Source: a virus
Strand: one strand, 5' to 3'
DNA: 28,343 nt
IMG/VR virus record: IMGVR_UViG_3300009481_000071
Span: 1-28,343 of that record
The notes under the pieces were generated by a model. That model was not told the origin of the DNA. It ran no database searches and worked only from the letters and a program-made list of their open reading frames with translations. The translations under genes and the position numbers were made by a program. This document shows, piece by piece, positions 17,030 through 23,481 of this stretch (positions are counted from its first letter, which is position 1; each line of letters begins with the position of its first letter).

Positions 17030-18423
17030 TATGCCATCGCCAATCCAGCAGCAAATCCATAAAAATTAGTGCCACCATCAAAAGTTGTAAAAGTTAATAC
17101 ATCGACCCCAGAAGTAGTTAACGTAGGTGCAGTGCCTCCTGCCCATTTAGCAGAGTTTCCTCCACCTCCATGAGCACCTGCTTTAAATGTAACTGTACCA
17201 GCACCACCATTTGTAATAATAAGAGTTAAAGAATTGGATTGACTTGCTAATGAATTTGTAATTCCTACATTAAATGTTCCGCTACCTACAGTAAAAGATT
17301 GAACATTACCATTTGTTAAATCTAAATCAAAAGCTCCTGTTTTAGAACCATTAGCATAAACTGTTTCCGCATAATCTTTCATTTGTGCTTGTTTTACTAC
17401 ATCATCAGAAAGGTCAACAGCACCTGTTCCATTAGTTGCTATAGTAATATCGCCATTAGCTCCATCTGTAATTACAATGGAACCTGAATTCGTGCCACCA
17501 TTTGTATCTAATTCAAGATCAAATGCGCCACTAGAAGATATTTTGCCTGAAGCAGCTCCACTTCCTACAACAACTTCTCCTGTTCCGTTAGGAGTTAGTT
17601 CAATATTTCCGTTTGCAGCGTCTACTATTTTAATTACACCTGAGTTTGTACCTCCATTTGTGTCTAATTCTAAATCATAGGCACCATTAGAGGATATTTT
17701 ACCAGAAGCACTTCCGCTTCCTACTGCTATTTCTCCTGTTCCATTTGGAGTTAAAGAAATATTTCCATCAGCCCCATCTGTAATACTGATTGATCCTGAA
17801 CTTGTGCCTCCATTAGTGTCTAAAATTAAATCATAGGCACCACTTGTTGATACTTTACCAGTAGCAGAACCATTTCCAACAACAACTTCTCCTGTTCCAT
17901 TTGGAGACAACCCAATATTACCATTAGTGTTTGTACTAGAAATAGTGTTTCCAGAAATAGAAATATTATCAAAGGTTTCTAAATCTAATTTATCTGAAAT
18001 AGAGATTACTTCATCACTACCATCACAATAAACAATATTAGCTTTTGCGCTCGGTATTGTTACTTTTGCTGCTCCACTTCCTTGAGACATAAGAATATTA
18101 TAACCGCCAGAAGTACCGTTTTGAATCATAAAAAACGCAGTAGTAGTAGCCGGAGCTATTGTAATCGTACAATGTTGACTTAATGTTCCGGTAAATTTAA
18201 TAACTCTATACATACCATTTTGAACATTATTAGCTCCATCAGTAGGAGAGCCTGCTCTTACAGTTAAAGTAGCTGTAGAAGCATCTGATAATGCTACTGA
18301 AACATAAGACGCTATTCTATCTAATATATCTACGTTATAATTTGTTGTTGTTCCCCAGGTACCTGACTGTTCTCCTGTGGTAATTTTTTCAATACCATAA
18401 TTTGTTGAAAATGTTGAAGCCAT
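17029..18423 (-). CDS. Tail fibre protein with three 52-residue repeats
   Basis: The N-terminus (FSTNYGIEKITTGEQSGTWGTTTNYN, about residues 1-140) is the virion-attachment type found in marine phage fibres, with a SGTWG motif and IASYVSVALSD. Residues 168-323 are three exact 52-residue repeats (each GNI-x-L-x-PNGTGE, then GKISSxGAYDLELDTNGGT), with a partial fourth at 324-338. The C-terminus (YAETVYANGSKTGAFDLDL to DGGTNFYGFAAGLAMA) is a compact tip type I also associate with marine fibres. The fibre probably trimerises and binds the host surface. The ribosome binding site is AGGAG. The stop overlaps the next gene's start (TAATG at 17029), suggesting coordinated production of two fibre proteins. 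Confidence 0.8.
   Translation of the reverse strand: MASTFSTNYGIEKITTGEQSGTWGTTTNYNVDILDRIASYVSVALSDASTATLTVRAGSPTDGANNVQNGMYRVIKFTGTLSQHCTITIAPATTTAFFMIQNGTSGGYNILMSQGSGAAKVTIPSAKANIVYCDGSDEVISISDKLDLETFDNISISGNTISSTNTNGNIGLSPNGTGEVVVGNGSATGKVSTSGAYDLILDTNGGTSSGSISITDGADGNISLTPNGTGEIAVGSGSASGKISSNGAYDLELDTNGGTNSGVIKIVDAANGNIELTPNGTGEVVVGSGAASGKISSSGAFDLELDTNGGTNSGSIVITDGANGDITIATNGTGAVDLSDDVVKQAQMKDYAETVYANGSKTGAFDLDLTNGNVQSFTVGSGTFNVGITNSLASQSNSLTLIITNGGAGTVTFKAGAHGGGGNSAKWAGGTAPTLTTSGVDVLTFTTFDGGTNFYGFAAGLAMA
17455..17922. repeat. Three tandem 156-bp repeats
   Basis: The 468 bases encode three in-frame copies of a 52-residue unit. The landmark CTCCTGTTCC recurs at 156-base spacing in the given strand (about 17577, 17733 and 17889), and a shorter match lies 156 bases further on, near 17424. 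Copy number is therefore free to change without breaking the frame. Confidence 0.85.
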
Positions 18424-18432
18424 TTTATTCTC

Positions 18433-19248
18433 CTATGCTGCTATTTCTGTCCAACCTGGAGATTGCGTATCTGTTATTTCTGTCCAACCTGCATTTTGAC
18501 CTGGAATAATTTCGGACCAAACTGTTGGTGTACTTACTAAACCTTGCGCACTTACTCCTGTAGCTACTATTATTACATCAGGAACGTTAACAGTACCAAT
18601 ATGGGATGTTGTAAGAACGCTAGATACCGTAGTTGTTATTCCGCTACCTTCTACTACAGATACACTATTTATTGTAGATGCAGCACTTACAGAGGTAGCA
18701 GTAACCGTAACACCTGTTCCTTCACTAACAGTTACACTACTTAAAGCGGAAGCTGCTTGAACTCCTGTTACTCCAAATCCTAAAGCTACGTCTACATCTT
18801 CAAGAGTAAAACTTGCTTGAACAGAAGTTACTTCAACTACTACTTGAGCAATAGTAACATCAGCAATAGTTCCAACAGCTTGAACTCCAGAACTAATTCC
18901 TACACTAATTCCGCCACCTTCAATAGTTGTAACATTAGCTATACTGCTTGCTGCTGCTACACCTGTTACACTTACGGTTACACCTGTTCCTTCGTTAACA
19001 GTTACACCTACAGGAATACCCCATCCTGAAGATCCCCAGGTAGAACGTCCAAATCCCCCTGTAGGAAACACGTCAGCACTTACACCTGTTACACTTACGG
19101 TAATGGTTTGAACCCCTGTAACAGTTACACTATTAACTGCGCTACTTGCTGAAACTCCTGTGGCCGAAACAGTCTCTGTGGTTAGTTGTTGCCCCCATAG
19201 GCCACTACTCCACTTATATCTACCCCAACCTGTATAGGTTGTGGACAT
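18433..19248 (-). CDS. Repetitive tail fibre-like protein (271 aa)
   Basis: The protein is built from about eight degenerate repeats of 21-24 residues with the consensus V-x-V-T-x-V-x-A-x-S-x-I-x-x-V-x-V-x-E-G-x-G. This suggests a beta-solenoid or stacked beta-hairpin fibre. It starts with a Trp/Gly motif (YTGWGRYKWSSGLWGQ), echoed within the second repeat (GGFGRSTWGSSGWGIP). It ends with three copies of a W-[ST]-E-I motif (WSEIIPG, GWTEITD, GWTEIAA). The ribosome binding site is weak, and the start lies 3 bases after the upstream stop, so coupling is likely. Proteins with similar VTGV repeats occur in marine phages next to fibre genes. The role as a fibre or structural spacer is inferred. 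Confidence 0.65.
   Translation of the reverse strand: MSTTYTGWGRYKWSSGLWGQQLTTETVSATGVSASSAVNSVTVTGVQTITVSVTGVSADVFPTGGFGRSTWGSSGWGIPVGVTVNEGTGVTVSVTGVAAASSIANVTTIEGGGISVGISSGVQAVGTIADVTIAQVVVEVTSVQASFTLEDVDVALGFGVTGVQAASALSSVTVSEGTGVTVTATSVSAASTINSVSVVEGSGITTTVSSVLTTSHIGTVNVPDVIIVATGVSAQGLVSTPTVWSEIIPGQNAGWTEITDTQSPGWTEIAA
18710..19101. repeat. DNA-level repeat copies inside the repetitive fibre gene
   Basis: Near-identical 28-base segments at 18710-18737 and 18980-19007 differ at two positions. A different 21-base segment is identical at 18958-18978 and 19081-19101. Identity at DNA level beyond what the protein repeat needs points to recent duplication or recombination between units. Confidence 0.7.
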
Positions 19249-19251
19249 ATG

Positions 19252-19761
19252 CTATGCAATTCTTATAACGGCGTTATTCGCATCATTAGCTGGATACTGA
19301 ATAGTAAAATCTCCAGAACTTGAAGATTTATTTCCTCCAAAATCCAATACAGCAACTGTTGGATATGCTGAATGACCAACAGTTCCGCCTGTTCCTGCGG
19401 TGCTTAATGTAGAATTATAAATTACTGCAACTCTTGCATTACTAATAGTAGATGAAGACCAAGTAGTGTCTGCAAAATCCAAAAACGCTGTGGGAGTAGA
19501 TCCTGAATTATCAGCTAATCCTAATGTTACACTTCCTAAAGTTTCTCCACCTGCTGAATATCCTGTTCCACTTACTTCATTTGCCGTTGTATATCCTGTT
19601 AAATCTTCATTAGCATCCGTTCTACTTGATGTAAACATTGCTATTTTAAAAGTATCAGCCGCTATTGAAGAAGAACCTGTTCGAGAATGGCTCATCCAAA
19701 AATGAATACCCACCGTAATTTCTTTTTTATAGCTGCCGCACATTGCTTGATTAATTGCCAT
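19252..19761 (-). CDS. Tail/virion structural protein (169 aa)
   Basis: Mostly beta, Ser/Thr/Gly/Ala-rich, with recognisable blocks FKIAMFTSSRTDANEDLTGYTTANEVSGTGYSAGGETL, FLDFADTTWSSSTISNARVAVIYNS and VAVLDFGGNKSSSSGDFTIQYP. This arrangement is widespread in phage structural proteins of about 140-170 residues, but the exact location in the particle is not known to me. The ribosome binding site AAGGAG precedes the ATG. It begins the tail and fibre block after the connector genes. Confidence 0.7.
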   Translation of the reverse strand: MAINQAMCGSYKKEITVGIHFWMSHSRTGSSSIAADTFKIAMFTSSRTDANEDLTGYTTANEVSGTGYSAGGETLGSVTLGLADNSGSTPTAFLDFADTTWSSSTISNARVAVIYNSTLSTAGTGGTVGHSAYPTVAVLDFGGNKSSSSGDFTIQYPANDANNAVIRIA

Positions 19762-19762
19762 T

Positions 19763-20053
19763 TCACAATCTCCTTATAATTTCGGCCATATCACCATGAC
19801 CTTGTTTATTAAACAATGCCCAAAGTGTTGTTCTTTCACTTTGCGCCATCTTATTCATATAATAAATAAGAATTTCTCTCAACTTTTCTCTGTGCGCTAT
19901 CGCTTGATCCCGTATGACAGGCGGAGCGTTTTCACTTACCATCATAATTTTATTTAAAGCTAAATCAGCTATTTGTTCTGGACTATGACCTCCATTTTCT
20001 GAAGTCATCACTGTTACACCACCAACATCACCAGTACCATCTGCTTTAAACAT
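19763..20053 (-). CDS. Small conserved phage protein (96 aa)
   Basis: After a glycine-rich start (DGTGDVGGVTVMTSENGGHS), the rest is helical: EQIADLALNKIMMVSENAPPVIRDQA, HREKLREILIYYMNKMAQSERTTLWALFNKQGHGDMAEIIRRL. I recognise this arrangement, helices around a PxIRDQA block ending in an IRRL-type terminus, as common next to adaptor genes in marine and other tailed phages. Its function is not established. Start and stop are supported by the TAATG overlap at 20053 and by an AAGGAG site for the following gene. Confidence 0.75.
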   Translation of the reverse strand: MFKADGTGDVGGVTVMTSENGGHSPEQIADLALNKIMMVSENAPPVIRDQAIAHREKLREILIYYMNKMAQSERTTLWALFNKQGHGDMAEIIRRL

Positions 20054-20697
20054 TACTGAACATCCCTTCGTAAGTCATCATAACGATAAGAATCTCTAGT
20101 GTTTTCTCCTTCACCAAGATTTTTAAGCCAATTAAGCGATTCCATATAACGATCATTATAAAGTTTCAACAAATTGTCTTCACCTTTCATAAAAGTATAC
20201 GCTTCAACTAAAGAACCATATAATAAAGCTAAAGAAGCGTTTGTGCCTAGCCATGTTTCTCCACTAGCAACTGTAGTTATAGAGTCAGGACGATAAAAAT
20301 AATGCAATTGCATATCATAAGCTCCTGTAGGAGGAGGTGACAATAAAAATGTTGTGTCGTTCCAATCAGCATAATACCCAGGCATACCTGTAGAGGTACT
20401 ATCTGGGTTATAATCTTGTAAAAAAGTAACTTGTTTATACAACAAAAACTCTACGTTAGAACCGTTTTTCACACTTAAAGAATACGGAGCTAAAAAATCA
20501 GTGGGTTTTGATAAAAATTGATTACCTGCACTTGTAGATCCTTCGGAATTTTTTCTAAACACAGATAACTGTACTTCTTTTAAAATACGTTCTTCTGCAT
20601 TTACTATAAAAGTATTTAACTGATTAACAAAAGTTGTTTCTGAATTTTGTGTATAATCTTGAATTGCTGTTTTTAATGTTGTGTATGTATATGCCAT
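20053..20697 (-). CDS. Phage adaptor protein (SU10-like)
   Basis: At 214 residues this matches proteins annotated as phage adaptors related to the phage SU10 adaptor. Visible family features are the start YTTLKTAIQDYTQNSETTFVNQLNTFIVNAEERILKEVQL, then FLSKPTDFLAPYSLSVKNG, LYKQVTFLQDYNPDS, PGYYADWNDTTFLLSPPPTGAYDMQLHYFYRPDSI, and the helical end LALLYGSLVEAYTFMKGEDNLLKLYNDRY. Adaptors form the ring joining the portal to the tail nozzle. It lies between the gp4-like and nozzle genes, as expected, and overlaps both neighbours by one base. Confidence 0.75.
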   Translation of the reverse strand: MAYTYTTLKTAIQDYTQNSETTFVNQLNTFIVNAEERILKEVQLSVFRKNSEGSTSAGNQFLSKPTDFLAPYSLSVKNGSNVEFLLYKQVTFLQDYNPDSTSTGMPGYYADWNDTTFLLSPPPTGAYDMQLHYFYRPDSITTVASGETWLGTNASLALLYGSLVEAYTFMKGEDNLLKLYNDRYMESLNWLKNLGEGENTRDSYRYDDLRRDVQ

Positions 20698-21203
20698 TAT
20701 GCCTCCAATGTAACAGGGCCAGACGAAACGTCACCGCCTCCGCCTAACGTATCTCCAGAAGTTGCTGTTTCCCCTCCTGTTGCTGTAATTGTATACGTGC
20801 TACTTGTTAATACCGTAACCGCAAAACCACTCGATGTCTCAATCATGCTAATAGAAAAACCATCAAAAGGTGCTGAATTACGAAACCGTGTTATATCGCC
20901 CGTAGAAAAGCCATGTCCTGGTTGCGTAATAGTAATCGTAGTAGAACCAGCTGTACCAGAACGAAAAGGATTAAATCCTAATAATACTTCTACAGGCGGT
21001 TCTGTTCGTGCCGGACGACTAATACGTAAAGCTTGCGGGTCAGGTTGAATACGTGGAGGACTAAGTTGAGGTTGTTTAGCCTCAAACTCATCTGGTCCTA
21101 CAAGTAATCCATTCCACTCTAAAATCATAGTTTTAAGAGGATATTCTCTTCCAGACCTATCTGAAATTCCTTTAGCGTATTTATTACTAGCAAAACGAGG
21201 CAT
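20697..21203 (-). CDS. Virion protein with FCCH-like beta module (168 aa)
   Basis: The N-terminus (FASNKYAKGISDRSGREYPLKTMILEWNGLLVGPDEFEAKQP, residues 4-46) is a compact block seen in many marine podoviruses, usually near connector genes. A proline-rich linker (48-75) follows. Residues 86-158 form a beta module (TTITITQPGHGFSTGDITRFRNSAPFDGFS, then TYTITATGGETATSGDTLGGGG) that resembles the first catalytic cysteine half-domain (FCCH)-like fold reported in phage tail proteins. A related module appears in the gp10-like protein at 11372-13645. The start of the next gene overlaps the stop (TAATG at 20697). A neck or tail-attachment role is inferred. Confidence 0.7.
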   Translation of the reverse strand: MPRFASNKYAKGISDRSGREYPLKTMILEWNGLLVGPDEFEAKQPQLSPPRIQPDPQALRISRPARTEPPVEVLLGFNPFRSGTAGSTTITITQPGHGFSTGDITRFRNSAPFDGFSISMIETSSGFAVTVLTSSTYTITATGGETATSGDTLGGGGDVSSGPVTLEA

Positions 21204-21204
21204 T

Positions 21205-22104
21205 TTAAATCCTTAATGACTGTTGTGTTGGTACTAAACGTAAAGCAACTCTTTCGCTATCCTCTGCTGCGGCACGTTGCCACTCTTCATCGTACATTTG
21301 TTTTAAAAGTCCTATTCTTTGAGGAGCACGTTTAACAGCTAAATAATAAGAAAGTCCTGCAACTAAACACGGTAAAAAACGAAAAGGAACATCGGGAGTG
21401 TTTTGTGAAGTTCCTACGTCTTCAATGCGTTTTACACGATAGTATACTAATTGATCTGTAGAGTTAATTGGAGCAGGCCATACAGTAATAATAGGTGTTA
21501 TTTGTCTATCTACGTAATATTGAGTAGGTCTTCCTTGGGATGTTTTATCAGGAATAGCAAGATAATCTCCTCGACTTATTCTTCCTATCGATATATCAGA
21601 ACCATCTCTACGTATAACCGCCTCTAAGATATCTACCGTAGCTTGTGTATCTGTTAAACTAGGAACAGTAGTTACTGCTGTTACTGTTCCGCTAGTGCTT
21701 CCTGTAACATCATCTGTTGCTACAAAAGTTCCTACGGGCACCGTTATAGTAATGGTAGTAGCTGTAGGTTTAGTAATAACCTTAGCAGTGGCTCCGCTTA
21801 CAGAACCTGTAATTGTTTCGCCAATAGTCAAATTAGCAGAAGCAGCTACTGTTAAAGTAATTGTTCCTAAAGGATATTCTGTAATAGCAGATGTTGTAGA
21901 AAGTTGTGCCATAGTTTGTGTCACTTCTTCTACCACCCAAAGATTTAAACCACGATTAGCCCAATCTGAGAACAAAAGATTTAAAGAACGACGTGCTGTT
22001 TTAGCGTCATAACCTGTACGTAATTCTAAACCGCAACGTTCATAAGCTTCTTCAATAATTTCTGCTATACTTAAATTAAAATCTACAGTTCCTGAAGTAG
22101 CCAT
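21205..22104 (-). CDS. P22 gp4-like tail accessory / head-tail connector protein with inserted beta module
   Basis: Residues 10-65 (LSIAEIIEEAYERCGLELRTGYD, ARRSLNLLFSDWANRGLNLW) and 155-299 (DILEAVIRRDGSDISIGRISRGDYLAIPDKTSQGRPTQYYVDRQ, TVWPAP, VPFRFLPCLVAGLSYYLAVKRAP, YDEEWQRAA) match the P22 gp4-like family, which binds below the portal and closes the DNA exit. Members I recall run straight from the helical part into the second half. Here about 70 residues (roughly 80-150) are inserted, very rich in Thr, Val, Ile and Gly with GETITGSVSGATAKV and DDVTGSTSGTVTAV. The stop is one base from the next start. The family call is firm; the insertion is discussed in findings. Confidence 0.8.
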   Translation of the reverse strand: MATSGTVDFNLSIAEIIEEAYERCGLELRTGYDAKTARRSLNLLFSDWANRGLNLWVVEEVTQTMAQLSTTSAITEYPLGTITLTVAASANLTIGETITGSVSGATAKVITKPTATTITITVPVGTFVATDDVTGSTSGTVTAVTTVPSLTDTQATVDILEAVIRRDGSDISIGRISRGDYLAIPDKTSQGRPTQYYVDRQITPIITVWPAPINSTDQLVYYRVKRIEDVGTSQNTPDVPFRFLPCLVAGLSYYLAVKRAPQRIGLLKQMYDEEWQRAAAEDSERVALRLVPTQQSLRI

Positions 22105-22108
22105 ATGT

Positions 22109-22381
22109 TTATCCTCTCGCTATTTTTTCAAAAATACCTTTTTCAGGAGCTCCTTTATCTCCTGGTTTACGCATTTTTTCTCCTGAACCATCAGCAATTC
22201 TTTGTCTTTTAGCATGAATATTGGCATAAAGTCCGGCACCGCCTTTCTTATACCTTTTTTTAGGACGTGCGTCAGGAGAATGAACTCCGCCATGCATATA
22301 CACATAAGCATGATCGCCAAAAGATATTTTGTTTTTATTTGCATTTCTTGCTGAAATGTTAACTACTGAATTGTATCTCAT
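22109..22381 (-). CDS. Small basic conserved phage protein (90 aa)
   Basis: This strongly basic protein contains KKRYKKGGAGLYANIHAKRQRI, followed by GSGEKMRKPGDKGAPEKGIF. I recognise this signature as widely conserved in phages between the head and connector genes, with no established function. The ribosome binding site AGGAGG is nearly perfect. An overlapping 74-codon frame (22120-22344) is a shadow and has no good site. The basic, glycine-rich sequence suggests binding to DNA or to an acidic virion protein (inference). Confidence 0.75.
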   Translation of the reverse strand: MRYNSVVNISARNANKNKISFGDHAYVYMHGGVHSPDARPKKRYKKGGAGLYANIHAKRQRIADGSGEKMRKPGDKGAPEKGIFEKIARG

Positions 22382-22390
22382 AAAAACCTC

Positions 22391-22816
22391 CTATGTATTA
22401 CCGTAAATCTTAATACATTCTAATATAATAGTATAGGAATCATTAGCGGCTTCATTTTTTGTTCCAAAATATACATCGCCATTAGCTCCGCCTGTACCAA
22501 AAGTAGTAGGATTAGGAAGTCCGCTAAAACTAGAAAATTCTAAGTTATCACTGTAATTTTCTGGAAGTTGTATCGCCATAACTTGTGTGCTTGCGTACCA
22601 ATTAATAATAACGTTTAAACCTATATTAGAATACCAAATTTTATTTATTCTTACTCCTATACAATCATTTCCATTGACAGGGTTTTTAGATAACTCAGAA
22701 ACATCTATCTTTTTAACAGGTGTACTTTCACCGGTATCGACATATGTGTGAACAAAAGAAGCAACATACTTCTGAGGGCCATCCATAATAACAGTATTGG
22801 TGTTTGTATCAGCCAT
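22391..22816 (-). CDS. Small virion structural protein (141 aa)
   Basis: The protein starts MADTNTNTVIMDGPQKYVASFVHTYVDTGE and is predicted to be mostly beta structure, with aromatic strands (INKIWYSNIGLNVIINWYAS, YTIILECIKIYGNT). There is no signal peptide or membrane segment. The ATG is preceded by AGGAG placed directly after the terminator T tract. It sits at the head-to-connector transition. Similar small proteins occur at this place in marine phages, but I know no function. A head-tail interface or minor capsid role is the best guess. Confidence 0.65.
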   Translation of the reverse strand: MADTNTNTVIMDGPQKYVASFVHTYVDTGESTPVKKIDVSELSKNPVNGNDCIGVRINKIWYSNIGLNVIINWYASTQVMAIQLPENYSDNLEFSSFSGLPNPTTFGTGGANGDVYFGTKNEAANDSYTIILECIKIYGNT

Positions 22817-22828
22817 AATTTTTCTCCT

Positions 22829-22854
22829 AAAAAAGGAGCTTCCGAAGAAGCTCC
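22829..22854 (-). terminator. Rho-independent terminator with UUCG tetraloop
   Basis: The transcript has stem GGAGCTTC, loop UUCG, stem GAAGCTCC, then six T residues. This is a textbook intrinsic terminator with an unusually stable tetraloop. It lies between the 166-aa and 141-aa genes, and its T tract runs directly into AGGAG, the ribosome binding site of the 141-aa gene. It should reduce transcription of downstream tail genes relative to head genes, unless antiterminated. Confidence 0.88.
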
Positions 22855-22863
22855 ATTAATTAA

Positions 22864-23364
22864 TTAAGTAGACTCTTTACCGTCGTCTTTTACATAATAG
22901 TAAATAACGCCTGTGATTGTTCCTCCAGTAGGAGCAGAACCACCGTGTCCACCTACAACTTTAATTCTTTCTGTAGCTGGTACACCTACATCTCCTAAGT
23001 CAACACCAGCAGTGCTATCACCGCCCCAGATAGTTAGTACTGCTCCTGAATCTGCGTCTGCCGCATCTAAATATCCATCTGTGTTAACAAAAGTTGTGCC
23101 ACCATCATAGTCAGTATAACCCATATCTAATGTAGGGTTAGTTCCGCCAGTTGCGTCACCATTAAAACTAATACCTAATACTACTGCATTTTTAGGAAGA
23201 ACTACTTTTCTTGTATCGGTTGCTGATACTTGAACATCAGTTCCTGCTGCTACAGTTGGTACTAAATAAAATTGAGCCATCATCATCATGCCGCCACAAT
23301 AAGTTTCTCTTTTATTGTCACCGCCATTTGAACGAACATTACTTGCAAAAGTTGTGTTAGCCAT
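22864..23364 (-). CDS. Small virion structural protein (166 aa)
   Basis: The protein follows the capsid gene and has a near-ideal ribosome binding site (GAGGAGG). A polar start (ANTTFASNVRSNGGDNKRETYCGGMMMMAQFYLVPTVAAG) with four Met in a row leads into a Gly/Asp/Thr-rich, probably all-beta remainder (TRKVVLPKNAVVLGISFNG, GTITGVIYYYVKDDG). The low charge, small size and position suggest a head decoration or head-tail interface protein. I do not recognise a defined family, so the role is inferred. A strong terminator follows its stop within 10 bases. Confidence 0.65.
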   Translation of the reverse strand: MANTTFASNVRSNGGDNKRETYCGGMMMMAQFYLVPTVAAGTDVQVSATDTRKVVLPKNAVVLGISFNGDATGGTNPTLDMGYTDYDGGTTFVNTDGYLDAADADSGAVLTIWGGDSTAGVDLGDVGVPATERIKVVGGHGGSAPTGGTITGVIYYYVKDDGKEST

Positions 23365-23389
23365 ATTTACCTCCTCATAAAGGGTTTGC

Positions 23390-23430
23390 TTTTAGCGTCT
23401 TATGAGTATCTGCTAGGACAGTCGCTAAAA
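23390..23430 (-). promoter_or_regulatory. Inverted repeat upstream of the 166-aa gene
   Basis: Arms of 8 bases, TTTTAGCG and CGCTAAAA, are perfectly complementary and separated by 25 bases. They span 23390-23397 and 23423-23430. The structure lies between the possible TATAAT box and the ribosome binding site (AGGAGG) of the next gene. It could be an operator-like dyad or an mRNA hairpin; nothing in the sequence decides between these. Confidence 0.35.
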
Positions 23431-23436
23431 ATTATA
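23431..23436 (-). promoter_or_regulatory. Possible -10 box (TATAAT) in the capsid-downstream gap
   Basis: A perfect TATAAT lies in the 117-base gap after the capsid gene, just downstream of the GC-rich hairpin and 67 bases upstream of the next start codon. No convincing TTGACA-like -35 hexamer lies 16-18 bases upstream. In A+T-rich DNA such a match can occur by chance. The position after a terminator-like hairpin is what makes it worth listing. Confidence 0.2.
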
Positions 23437-23448
23437 TATTACCTAGAA

Positions 23449-23472
23449 AGCGGGGGGAATGTTCCCCCCACT
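23449..23472 (-). terminator. GC-rich hairpin after the capsid gene
   Basis: On the transcript, GGGGGGAA and TTCCCCCC are perfectly complementary around a central CA, and A-U, G-C and G-U pairs extend the stem to about 11. It starts about 10 bases after the capsid stop. Only a short T run follows (TTTCT), so it may be a leaky intrinsic terminator or a hairpin that protects the capsid mRNA 3' end from decay. Confidence 0.6.
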
Positions 23473-23481
23473 CAATTCGTC

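Noticed and set aside
22120-22344. 74-codon minus-strand frame overlapping the 90-aa gene
   Set aside because: The overlapping 90-aa frame has an excellent AGGAGG site and a recognised signature; this one is an out-of-frame shadow.
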